64,000 nucleotides of DNA from Aeromicrobium yanjiei (GTDB lineage: Bacteria > Actinomycetota > Actinomycetes > Propionibacteriales > Nocardioidaceae): contig NZ_CP045737.1 of assembly GCF_009649075.1 (NCBI RefSeq), forward strand, positions 1,116,001 through 1,180,000, read 5' to 3'. Shown piece after piece: positions 13,495 to 21,329 of this stretch. The first letter of the stretch is position 1. The number at the start of each line of letters is the position of its first letter. The notes beneath the pieces were generated by a model. The model was not told the origin of the DNA, did no database searches, and was given only the letters and a program-made list of their open reading frames with translations. The position numbers and the translations under genes are program-made.

Positions 13495-14790
13495 CTACGC
13501 GGCGCGGGGTTGCTGCTGGGTGAATCTGGCGTGGCGTCGAGGACGCTGCTCGGGGTCGATCCGGGGCGGCGGGATGATCTCGGGGATGCCGTCCTCGCCC
13601 ATCCGGGCGGCCCACTCGCCTTCGTGGACCAGGAAGTGGTGGAAGTGGCACAGCAGTGCTGCGTTGGTCAGGTCGGTCGGCCCGCCCTCGGACCAGAAGC
13701 TCAGGTGGTGCGCCTCGCACCAGGCCGGCGGCCGATCGCAACCGGGAAACACGCAGCCCTTGTCACGCACGGCCAGCGCAAGGCGCTGGTGCCGGTCGTA
13801 CAACCGCTTGGTCATGCCGTGGTCGATGACGCGGGTGCCGTTCTCCAGGTACAGCGCGACGAGATGGGCGTTGCAGGCCAGCCGCTGGGCCTTGGCGGCC
13901 GAGGTGGTCGTGCCTGACGTGTTGGTCGCGGTGCCCTGCCCGGTGCGCAGGTCGTCGACATCGATCGTGACGGCCACCGTCGCGGCGAGCCCACCGGCCT
14001 GGGGGAGAGCGCCGGTCGGCAGGTGCTCGACCAGCTCGGTGAACGCGTGGCCCATCTTCTGGTCGCGTGGCAGCGCCAGCCAGTCATCGGCTCCCAGGCC
14101 GTGGTGCACGGCGTTCTCCGCGGTCCGGCGTGGCGCGATGATGCCCTCGATCGCGGCGCGCAACGTGTCGGCGTCCGCATCCGGGATCGTGAACGCTCCG
14201 TGCGTGGTGCCGTCGCCGCGCCGGCGCATCGACAGCTTCGTGGCGTCCCAGGCCTTTTGCTCCTGCTGGCGCAGCTGCTCCCCGAGATGCTCGTCCGCGC
14301 CGTCGGGGTCGATGACCTCGAGCACGCGGTTGGCCAGACGCCTCAGGTCGTCGAGTGAGTAGTCGGCGGCGAGACGGATCAGGTGCGCCTCGGCGTTGCT
14401 GCGCTCCTCGTCACCGCACCACTCGGGCAGCGCGCCGATCGCCTTCATGATCACGCCCGCCTGGTCGGTCGACAGCCCACCTGCGGCCCATGCCGCCCGG
14501 GTCGCCTCGGTGTGGGTGCCTGTGACCCGTGCCAGACCGACGAGCTTGGCGGCCTCGCCCTTGCTGATCCCCGTGGTGCTCGCCAACCAGGTCGTCGTCG
14601 AGGTCGCGCCCTCCTCCTTGGCCAGTCCCATGCCCTCGGCGCAACCGGCCAGTCTCGACAGGGCGGCATCCATCGAGGTCCGCGCCCTCACGAGCGCCAG
14701 CGCGACCTGCTTGACCTCCGAACCGGTCAACGTCCACGGCTCGAGCGCAGCCATGTCGTCGGTCAACGATGACAGCTGCTCGACGATCAT
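13495..14790 (-). CDS. DUF222 / 13E12 repeat family protein with HNH endonuclease domain
   Basis: A 431-residue protein. The N-terminal DUF222 region (about 1-300) is helical with LSTDQAGVI and SLDDLRRLANRV segments. The C-terminal HNH nuclease has CVFPGCDRPPAWCEAHH, then LTNAALLCHFHH, giving the CxxC zinc knuckle and the H-N-H residues. These multicopy actinobacterial genes (13E12 repeats of mycobacteria) behave as selfish or repeat-associated elements, and several are LexA-controlled. GGAG lies 7 nt before the ATG, and a LexA-type box is just upstream. It sits alone between era and acylphosphatase. Confidence 0.92.
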   Translation of the reverse strand: MIVEQLSSLTDDMAALEPWTLTGSEVKQVALALVRARTSMDAALSRLAGCAEGMGLAKEEGATSTTTWLASTTGISKGEAAKLVGLARVTGTHTEATRAAWAAGGLSTDQAGVIMKAIGALPEWCGDEERSNAEAHLIRLAADYSLDDLRRLANRVLEVIDPDGADEHLGEQLRQQEQKAWDATKLSMRRRGDGTTHGAFTIPDADADTLRAAIEGIIAPRRTAENAVHHGLGADDWLALPRDQKMGHAFTELVEHLPTGALPQAGGLAATVAVTIDVDDLRTGQGTATNTSGTTTSAAKAQRLACNAHLVALYLENGTRVIDHGMTKRLYDRHQRLALAVRDKGCVFPGCDRPPAWCEAHHLSFWSEGGPTDLTNAALLCHFHHFLVHEGEWAARMGEDGIPEIIPPPRIDPEQRPRRHARFTQQQPRAA

Positions 14791-14808
14791 GGGCGGACTC
14801 CGGAGGAC

Positions 14809-14824
14809 TAGAACGTATGTTCGA
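14809..14824 (-). promoter_or_regulatory. LexA (SOS) box upstream of HNH gene
   Basis: The core GAAC-GTAT-GTTC at 14811-14822 matches the gram-positive LexA core GAAC-N4-GTTC perfectly. The 16-mer TAGAACGTATGTTCGA has one mismatch (position 2) to TCGAACnnnnGTTCGA. On the minus strand TAGGAT (14829-14824) overlaps its edge as a possible -10, so LexA binding would block transcription of the HNH gene until DNA damage. Confidence 0.8.
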
Positions 14825-14965
14825 TCCTATCGCGCTCCGCGGCTCGAGCACAAGGGCTCGCGCAAAGAAATATCCTGCAATTTCAGTCAGAATCGACCAC
14901 GGAAAGTTCCCGGTCCCAGCCTACGCCGAGGCTCCGACACCGTCCCTGACGACTCGGTGGGGCGG

Positions 14966-15232
14966 TCAGCGGACCTCAAAACCGAGCTCGCCGACCGGCT
15001 GCTGCTCGGTCACCTGGACGTCTGACACCGCCGCCCGGGGTGGGCCGGTGCGGCACCACTCCACGAGCTGGTCGACCACTTCGGCCGGGCCCTCGAAGAC
15101 GGCCTCGACCGATCCGTCGGGACGGTTCGCGACCCACCCGGTGGCCCCCAGCCGGGTGGCCTCCTGCTCGCACGACGCCCGGAAGAAGACGCCCTGCACG
15201 GTTCCTCGCACGATGACATGTCGACGCTCCAT
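14966..15232 (-). CDS. Acylphosphatase
   Basis: An 88-residue enzyme hydrolysing carboxyl-phosphate bonds. The consensus G-x-VQGVFFR-x with catalytic R18 and GWVANRPDGSVEAVFEG with N36 are intact, and the length is normal for the family. The start is the ATG at 15232; the reading frame stays open upstream, but that part is antisense to the PHP gene. It is divergent from the PHP gene with a 27-bp gap between start codons. Confidence 0.93.
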   Translation of the reverse strand: MERRHVIVRGTVQGVFFRASCEQEATRLGATGWVANRPDGSVEAVFEGPAEVVDQLVEWCRTGPPRAAVSDVQVTEQQPVGELGFEVR

Positions 15233-15259
15233 GCCTTCCACCGTAATAGGGTCGGGCAG

Positions 15260-16288
15260 GTGGAAGACCTCGATGCTGTCGACGCCCTGAAGGAGATCGC
15301 GTTCTGGCTGGAGCGCGCCCAGGCCAAGAGCTACCGCGTCGAGGCGTTCCGCAAGGCCGCTGCCGCGATCGGTCATCTCAGCCCCGACGAGATCGCCGCG
15401 CAGACCCGGGACGGCCGCATCAAGCGGATCAAGGGCATCGGCGACCGGACGTACGGCGTGATCAGCCAGGCCGTGGACGGGCAGGTGCCGGACTACCTCG
15501 CCGAGCTCCGCGAGCAGGGGGCCGCGCCCTTGGCCGAGGGCGGCACGGAGCTCCGAGCCCAGCTGCGTGGCGACCTGCACAGCCACTCGGACTGGTCGGA
15601 CGGCGGATCGCCCATCGAGGAGATGGCCCGCGCGGCCCGTTGGCGCGGCCGGGAGTACCAGGTGCTGACCGACCACTCGCCCCGCCTGACGATCGCCAAC
15701 GGACTCAGCGCCGAACGCCTCACCGAGCAGCTCGATGTCGTCGCCGAGGTCGACGGGGCGTACGACGACTTCAGGCTGCTGAGCGGCATCGAGGTCGACA
15801 TCCATGACGACGGCAGCCTCGACCAGACCGACGAGATGCTCGAGCGCCTCGACGTCGTGGTGGCCAGCGTCCACTCCAAGCTGCGGATGGACGCCCAGGC
15901 GATGACCCGCCGGATGATGACCGCGGTCGCCGATCCGCACACCAACGTCCTGGGCCATTGCACGGGCCGCCTGGTGCAGGGCGGGCGCGGGCAGCGACCG
16001 CAGTCGCAGTTCAACGCCAAGGCCGTCTTCGCGGCGTGCGCCGAGTTCGACGTCGCGGTCGAGATCAACTCCCGGCCCGAACGTCAGGATCCGCCCGACG
16101 AGCTCATCGCGCTGGCCCTCGACGCGGGTTGCCTGTTCGCGATCGACACGGACGCACACGCACCCGGGCAGCTGGACTTCCTCGACCTCGGCGCCGCACG
16201 CGCGGAGGCGGGCGGCGTGCCGGCCGACCGGATCGTCACGACCTGGCCGGTCGACCGCCTGCTCGAGTGGTCACACGCCAAGCGTTGA
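15260..16288 (+). CDS. PHP domain protein with PolX-like helix-hairpin-helix N-terminus
   Basis: A 342-residue protein. Residues about 1-85 resemble the DNA polymerase beta/PolX 8-kDa and HhH region (YRVEAFRKAAAAI, IKGIGDRTYGVI). From about 100 on is a PHP phosphoesterase with metal-binding signatures RGDLHSHSDWSDG, TDHSP, SGIEVDI and IDTDAHAP. The nucleotidyltransferase part of PolX is absent, so it is a stand-alone PHP hydrolase, perhaps DNA-directed. The start is the GTG at 15260, exactly 7 nt after TAGGGT (15247-15252), which suggests a leaderless mRNA. An ATG at 15218 would overlap the acylphosphatase start. Confidence 0.82.
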   Translation: MEDLDAVDALKEIAFWLERAQAKSYRVEAFRKAAAAIGHLSPDEIAAQTRDGRIKRIKGIGDRTYGVISQAVDGQVPDYLAELREQGAAPLAEGGTELRAQLRGDLHSHSDWSDGGSPIEEMARAARWRGREYQVLTDHSPRLTIANGLSAERLTEQLDVVAEVDGAYDDFRLLSGIEVDIHDDGSLDQTDEMLERLDVVVASVHSKLRMDAQAMTRRMMTAVADPHTNVLGHCTGRLVQGGRGQRPQSQFNAKAVFAACAEFDVAVEINSRPERQDPPDELIALALDAGCLFAIDTDAHAPGQLDFLDLGAARAEAGGVPADRIVTTWPVDRLLEWSHAKR

Positions 16289-17017
16289 CGGTGAGCCCAG
16301 GCCGGCGGCGAGCTCGCGGATGTCGTGCTCGGTGACGTCCGGGAGGAGGCGGCCGGTGACGGCGTCGTAGACGTCGATGAGCCCCGACAGGTCCTTGACC
16401 ATGCGTCGCGCCCGTGCCGGGGCGTTGCCGCAGTCGGCCCGGCACTCGCCCGACGCGGCCACCTTGTGGGCGATCACGAGCGCCGTCAGTGCGTACGCCT
16501 CGGCGGTGCCCAGGTCGGGGGAGAGGGCGAACGGGAAGATCCGGGCCATCCGTTCGTGGAACCCGACGTGCTCGGGGTCGAGGTCGCCGTGGTGGGTCAG
16601 CGGGAACTGCATCGCCTCCGTGAACGCGGCGTGCACGTCGTCGTCGGTGTCGAGGCCGATCAGCCGCTCGGCCCGCTCGATCGCCGCCAGCGCAGGCCCT
16701 CTCGAGCTGGGCTCCAGCAGGGCGACGACCTGCCGGGCCTGCGCGAGGCGCAGGTGTGCGCGCAGGGCGGGGGAGTCCTCGGTCGTGCCGAACAGGCGCC
16801 CGATCAGAGGCACGAGCCGTGAGCGGTCGCTGTCACGCAGCAGGTCGTTGACGGTGCGGGCCTCGTGGGACAGCAGCTCGTGGGTGCACTCGGGACGATC
16901 GCTCCACTCCTCGCCGGCCAGCAGCGAGACGTACTCCATCACGCAGGCCTCGCCGCGCGAGGAGTCGTGGGACCCGGCCGAGAGGGTGGGCAGGGCGTCG
17001 GGCACGCGGGAGATCAC
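16271..17017 (-). CDS. Hypothetical protein
   Basis: A 248-residue protein I do not recognise. It is mostly helical and acidic with no signal peptide. A cluster G-E-C-R-A-D-C-G in the last third could bind metal, and a second potential start (M27, followed by EYVSLLAGEEW) is as plausible as the ATG at 17017. Its 3' end overlaps the convergent PHP gene by 18 bp. The flavodoxin gene lies upstream on the same strand after 35 nt. Confidence 0.6.
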   Translation of the reverse strand: MISRVPDALPTLSAGSHDSSRGEACVMEYVSLLAGEEWSDRPECTHELLSHEARTVNDLLRDSDRSRLVPLIGRLFGTTEDSPALRAHLRLAQARQVVALLEPSSRGPALAAIERAERLIGLDTDDDVHAAFTEAMQFPLTHHGDLDPEHVGFHERMARIFPFALSPDLGTAEAYALTALVIAHKVAASGECRADCGNAPARARRMVKDLSGLIDVYDAVTGRLLPDVTEHDIRELAAGLGSPSTLGV

Positions 17018-17052
17018 CCCTTCATCCTCCTCGTGCCGTCAAGCACGCTCGC

Positions 17053-17535
17053 TCACGTGAGCAGGGCGGCGAGAGTGCCGCCCAGCTCGTACGCCCGGTC
17101 GAGGTCGTCCTGGCCCGGATCGCCCATCACCTCGAGCACGTTGGCCGACTGCGCCCACGGAAGTGCCTGGACGATGCTCTGGACCGATCGCACCGCGCCC
17201 GTCGTGTCGTACCGGCCGTGCACCCACAGTCCGTACGGCTTCCTCCCGGTCCCGGTCGGCCCGGCCGAGCCGTCATCGCTGAGTGCGCCGCCCACCTCGA
17301 GGAATATCGTGTCGAAGAAGTGCTTGAGGGCGCCGCTCATGTAGCCGAAGTTGGCGCTCGTGCCGAGGACGTACCCGTCGGCACTGAGGACGTCGTCCGC
17401 GCGGGCCTCCAGCGCCGGACGCACGACCACGTCGACGCCTTGCACCTCATCGTCGTGGGCGCCGGCCACCACCGCCTCGGTGAGCTGCGCCAGGGTGGGC
17501 GTGGGCGAGTGGTGGACGATGAGCAGACGAGCCAT
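17053..17535 (-). CDS. Flavodoxin-fold NAD(P)H/FMN reductase-like protein
   Basis: A 160-residue flavodoxin-like protein. The N-terminal LLIVHHSPTPTLAQLTEAV is the FMN phosphate-binding loop, and GYVLGTSANFGYMSGALKHFFDTIF is the second FMN-contacting loop typical of the NADPH-dependent FMN reductase/flavodoxin_2 group. The start is the ATG at 17535; the frame stays open upstream, but those residues overlap the divergent methyltransferase gene. It is probably a cytosolic oxidoreductase or electron carrier, substrate unknown. Confidence 0.8.
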   Translation of the reverse strand: MARLLIVHHSPTPTLAQLTEAVVAGAHDDEVQGVDVVVRPALEARADDVLSADGYVLGTSANFGYMSGALKHFFDTIFLEVGGALSDDGSAGPTGTGRKPYGLWVHGRYDTTGAVRSVQSIVQALPWAQSANVLEVMGDPGQDDLDRAYELGGTLAALLT

Positions 17536-17622
17536 GGGTCCAGCCTGCACCCTGACGCGGTCGCCCTCGCACGGCACGTGGCACGAGAGCTGATTCGCCC
17601 TCGAATCAGACCCTTCTTCCCC

Positions 17623-17628
17623 TAGTGT
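17623..17628 (+). promoter_or_regulatory. -10 box of a probable leaderless promoter (methyltransferase)
   Basis: TAGTGT ends 7 nt before the ATG at 17636, and no ribosome binding site lies between. This favours the ATG at 17636 over the in-frame GTG at 17627, which overlaps the -10 box itself. Confidence 0.55.
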
Positions 17629-17635
17629 GAGCGAC

Positions 17636-19054
17636 ATGCGATCCGGTGCGCGGTCCCTCCTTCGTCGTGGTGCGCGCCGTGCGAGGACGGCCGCCCGGGT
17701 GCTCGTGCGGGGGCTGCCCCCGGCCCCGACGGCCGTCGCGCGGCCGGCCGCGAAGCGCTCCACAGATCCGATGCCGGGTCGCTGGGTGCGCCTCACGCAC
17801 GGTCCGGCACGTGGAGCGGGGCTGCCCGAGCGGCGGGGCCTGGACCCGGCCGAGGCCGCTGCGGTGGACGCCGGCTGGCTGCTCGTGGACGCGTACGAGC
17901 GCATCAGCACCCACGCCGCGAAGCACGTCTTCGGGCACGAGCAGGAGGCGTGGGACGCCTATGCGCGGGACACGATCGAGCTGCTGAAGAGCCCCGAGGG
18001 CCGCCAGATGGTCGACATCGAGGAGAGCCGGGTCAACCGGCTGCGATACCGACGCACGATGGATTTTGCGATGAAGGGCGACCGGGTCTTCGACGTGGGG
18101 TTCGGCCGTGGATATCTCGCGGCCCAGCTCATCAAGGGCCGCGAGGTCGCCCGCTATCACGGCATCGACATCATCGACACGTGGGTGGAGGAGTCCTACC
18201 GCCTGCTCGAGACCAATGGCCTGGCCGACGCCGACATCAGGCTCGAGGCGGGTGACCTGTTCGCGCTCACCGCCGAGAAGATCGCGGCGACCGATGCCAA
18301 CCTGGTCATCTGCTGCGAGGTGCTGGAGCACGTCGACGACGCCGAGCTCGCGCTTCGGATCCTCGCGGACGCCCTTCCCGAGGGCGCGGACCTGCTGTTC
18401 TCGGTGCCGCTGCACGGCCGGCTCGAGCACGTGTGGGGCCATGTCTCGGTGTTCGACGTGGCGCGGCTGAAGGGCATGCTGGCCGGCGCGGGACTCTTCG
18501 CCCATCACGTCCAGCCGCTCGCGAACACCTGGACGCTCGTGGTCGCGTCGAGATCGCCCGAGCCGTCAGCACGCGTCCGTGACGCCGACCGCCGGCCGGA
18601 CGTGGACGCCTCCGCCCCATTGGTCCGCGCGCGTCACTTCGTCGACGTGCCGCAGGCGGGGTTCGTCCCGGCGCGTGGCGGCGAGGCCACGGTGGAGCCG
18701 CAGCAGGGGCCGTGGGTCACCTGCCGCTCGACCGGCGGCGGCGTACGGTTCCCCGTCGCCGGCATCGAGTCGCTCCGCCTGGGTCTTGGCTACACCGAGT
18801 GTGCCGATCTCGAACGTCTCGACGTCGTGGCGTACGCGGGCACCACGCGCGTCACATCGTGGTCGTTCAAGCCGAGCGAGCGGCTCCCCGCCGAGGGCAA
18901 GCGGGCCGTCTGGCTGCGTGCGGGGGAGGCGTCGAGGGGGTTCGTGCCCGCGCCGTACGGGGCGATGCTCGACGTGGACGCCGTCGAGGTCCGGCCCCGC
19001 CTGGGTGCTGGGGGATCGGCGACGTTCGAGCTGCGGGCGGCCTACCTGCCGTAG
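17636..19054 (+). CDS. SAM-dependent methyltransferase with extra C-terminal domain
   Basis: A 472-residue protein. An arginine-rich N-terminus (about 1-35) precedes a class I methyltransferase core: DRVFDVGFGRGYLAAQL is the SAM loop (motif I), YHGIDIID is motif II and LVICCEVLEHV is motif IV. The C-terminal third (about 310-472) has no motif I recognise and looks like a beta-rich accessory domain (GVRFPVAGIESLRLGLGY). The target is unknown; a sugar or surface glycan is only a guess. It stands alone between divergent flavodoxin and moxR. Confidence 0.75.
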   Translation: MRSGARSLLRRGARRARTAARVLVRGLPPAPTAVARPAAKRSTDPMPGRWVRLTHGPARGAGLPERRGLDPAEAAAVDAGWLLVDAYERISTHAAKHVFGHEQEAWDAYARDTIELLKSPEGRQMVDIEESRVNRLRYRRTMDFAMKGDRVFDVGFGRGYLAAQLIKGREVARYHGIDIIDTWVEESYRLLETNGLADADIRLEAGDLFALTAEKIAATDANLVICCEVLEHVDDAELALRILADALPEGADLLFSVPLHGRLEHVWGHVSVFDVARLKGMLAGAGLFAHHVQPLANTWTLVVASRSPEPSARVRDADRRPDVDASAPLVRARHFVDVPQAGFVPARGGEATVEPQQGPWVTCRSTGGGVRFPVAGIESLRLGLGYTECADLERLDVVAYAGTTRVTSWSFKPSERLPAEGKRAVWLRAGEASRGFVPAPYGAMLDVDAVEVRPRLGAGGSATFELRAAYLP

Positions 19055-19126
19055 CCGAGGCCCCCGGGGTGTCGGGCGCACGCACTTTCTGGCTGCGCGT
19101 TTGCCTCCATGTGCTTACCATCACAT

Positions 19127-20065
19127 ATGGAGTTCGACACCGTAGCGCGGGCCATCCTCGGCAACATCGAGAAGGTCCTCGCCGGCAAGCGCGAGGCGGC
19201 CGAGGCCGCACTGGTGGTCGTCCTGGCCGAAGGACACCTCCTGATCGAGGACGTGCCCGGGGTCGGCAAGACCATGTTGGCAAAGGCGCTCGGCCGCTCG
19301 GTGAGCTGTTCGGTGCGACGCATCCAGTTCACGCCCGACCTGCTCCCGTCGGACATCACCGGCGTCTCGGTCTACAACCAGGTCGAGCGCGAGTTCGAGT
19401 TCAAGCCCGGTGCGGTGTTCGCCAACATCGTGATCGGCGACGAGATCAACCGGGCGTCGCCCAAGACCCAGGCAGCCCTGCTCGAGGCGATGGAGGAGCG
19501 GCAGGTCACGGTCGACGGGACGACCTACACGCTCGCCAGCCCGTTCTCGGTGGTCGCGACGCAGAACCCCTTCGAGATGGAGGGCACGTACGCGCTGCCC
19601 GAGGCTCAGCGCGATCGGTTCATGGCCCGCATCTCGATGGGCTATCCCGACGCCGCGGCCGAGCTGGCGATGGTGCAGGGCCGCGATGCGCAGAATCCGT
19701 TCGACGCGCTCGAGGCCGTGGCCACGATCGACGACGTCCAGCACATGATCGCGACGGCCCGCGCGGTCTACGTGTCACCGGCCGTCGAGCAGTACGCGGT
19801 CGCGATCGCGCAGGCCACCCGCGTGCATCCCGATCTCCGACTCGGCGCGAGCCCGCGCGCCACGTTGCAGCTGGTGCGGGCGGCCAAGGCGCGCGCCGCC
19901 GTGCAGGGCCGCGACTTCGTCCTGCCCGACGACGTCGACGCTCTCGTCCAGGTGGTTCTTCCGCACCGACTGATCCCGATGCGCGGGGTCGCCTCGGTCG
20001 AGGACGTCGTGGCCCGCATCGTGGCCGAGACGCCCGTGCCGGCCGGCACCGTCCAGCCGAGCTGA
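19127..20065 (+). CDS. MoxR family AAA+ ATPase
   Basis: A 312-residue AAA+ chaperone-like ATPase. Walker A GVGKT is at 45-49, Walker B is IVIGDEINR, sensor 1 is VVATQNPFE, and the C-terminal lid carries the ASPRATLQL sensor 2. Members act with DUF58/VWA partners in cofactor insertion or assembly. The start is the ATG at 19127; the longer in-frame form adds only six residues. DUF58 begins 1 nt after its stop, forming a moxR-DUF58-transglutaminase operon. Confidence 0.92.
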   Translation: MEFDTVARAILGNIEKVLAGKREAAEAALVVVLAEGHLLIEDVPGVGKTMLAKALGRSVSCSVRRIQFTPDLLPSDITGVSVYNQVEREFEFKPGAVFANIVIGDEINRASPKTQAALLEAMEERQVTVDGTTYTLASPFSVVATQNPFEMEGTYALPEAQRDRFMARISMGYPDAAAELAMVQGRDAQNPFDALEAVATIDDVQHMIATARAVYVSPAVEQYAVAIAQATRVHPDLRLGASPRATLQLVRAAKARAAVQGRDFVLPDDVDALVQVVLPHRLIPMRGVASVEDVVARIVAETPVPAGTVQPS

Positions 20066-20066
20066 C

Positions 20067-21329
20067 ATGGCCCGCGACAGACCTCAGGGTCGGCTGCGCG
20101 AAGCGGCGAGGTCGGTGGTCCTGACCCGACGCGGCATCGGCTTCCTCGTCGGCGCGGTCATCTCGTTCATCCTCGCGCCGCTGCTGTCGCTGCCGGCCAT
20201 GCTGTACGTGACGGGGCTGCTGCTCGGCCTGGTCGTGCTGTCCACGGCGTTCGTCCTTCTCGGGCACTCGCGGGTACGGATCGAGCGGTCGTTCAGCCCG
20301 CAGGTCGTGCAGCCGGGCGCCTTGTCCCGGGCGACGGTGCGGGTCACCAACCTGTCGGTGCTGCCCTGTCTCGAGGCCCGGTGGGAGGACCATCTCCCGC
20401 ACGGCATCTCGGGGGACGCCTCGGGTGTCCTGCCGGCCCTCGGCGGGAGCCACAGCGCCGAGTCGCGGGTCACCTTCTCGTACGCCCTGCAGGGCCTGCG
20501 GCGGGGGCGGCATGCGATCGGACCGCTGCGGGTCGACGTCTGCGACCCCTTCGGCCTGGTCTATCGCCGTCACGCGTTCGGCACGGCCGAGCCGCTCACG
20601 GTCCTGCCCCGGCTGGTCACCCTGCCGGCCATCACGCCGCGCGGGTCGAGCGCCGACGGCGCGACCCGGCCCGCCCCGCAGAACGCCGGTGTCGGTGACG
20701 ACGACGTCGTCGCGCGCACCTATCTGCCTGGTGACGCGCTCAAGCGCATCAACTGGAAGGCCACCGCGCATCGTGACCAGCTCATGGTGCGTCAGGAGGA
20801 GCAGCAGATGACGCCTCGCGCCGCGGTCCATCTCGACTGCGAGCCGTCGAGCCAGGGCACGGCCCGCGACCGCAGGAACGACTGGGAGTACTCCAGCGCG
20901 TTCGAGTGGTGCGTCGCCGCCGCGGCCTCGGTCACGGCCCACCTCGTCCGGGCGGGTTACGTCGTCACGGTGCAGTCGAGCGGCCACGCCGTCGATCGCG
21001 TCGTCGCGGAGGGGCAGGACACCCTCGAGGACGCGATGGTCGACCTGGCGGTGCTGGAGCCCGAGCCGCGCGACCACGACGCGCGCATCAGTCCCGAGCG
21101 CGCAGTGTTCGCGGTGCTGGGGCGGCTCACGCCGGAGCGCGCCCGGCACTGGACGGCCGCTCTCGGGGCGTCGCGGTCAGTCCTCGCGTTCGTCGCGGTC
21201 GGCACGTCGACCGCGGCGCTCGACGTGCTCGACGCGGCCCGGTGGAACGTCGTGGAGTACGAGCCGAAGGACGACCTGGCCGAGCTGTGGACCCACTTCG
21301 ACGGGGCGAGGGCCGATGCTGCGAGCTGA
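20067..21329 (+). CDS. DUF58 domain membrane protein
   Basis: A 420-residue partner of MoxR. Two hydrophobic segments (about 25-62) anchor it in the membrane, followed by a beta-rich region and the DUF58 signature (GDALKRINWKATAHRDQLMVRQ), which resembles a degenerate von Willebrand A domain. The start is an ATG one base after the moxR stop, and the 3' end overlaps the transglutaminase gene by 14 bp, so all three are coupled. Its precise function is unknown. Confidence 0.9.
   Translation: MARDRPQGRLREAARSVVLTRRGIGFLVGAVISFILAPLLSLPAMLYVTGLLLGLVVLSTAFVLLGHSRVRIERSFSPQVVQPGALSRATVRVTNLSVLPCLEARWEDHLPHGISGDASGVLPALGGSHSAESRVTFSYALQGLRRGRHAIGPLRVDVCDPFGLVYRRHAFGTAEPLTVLPRLVTLPAITPRGSSADGATRPAPQNAGVGDDDVVARTYLPGDALKRINWKATAHRDQLMVRQEEQQMTPRAAVHLDCEPSSQGTARDRRNDWEYSSAFEWCVAAAASVTAHLVRAGYVVTVQSSGHAVDRVVAEGQDTLEDAMVDLAVLEPEPRDHDARISPERAVFAVLGRLTPERARHWTAALGASRSVLAFVAVGTSTAALDVLDAARWNVVEYEPKDDLAELWTHFDGARADAAS

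Noticed and set aside
13393..14772. Plus-strand open frames across the HNH gene
   Set aside because: The minus-strand protein has a complete HNH domain, ribosome binding site and LexA box; the plus frames have no recognisable motif.
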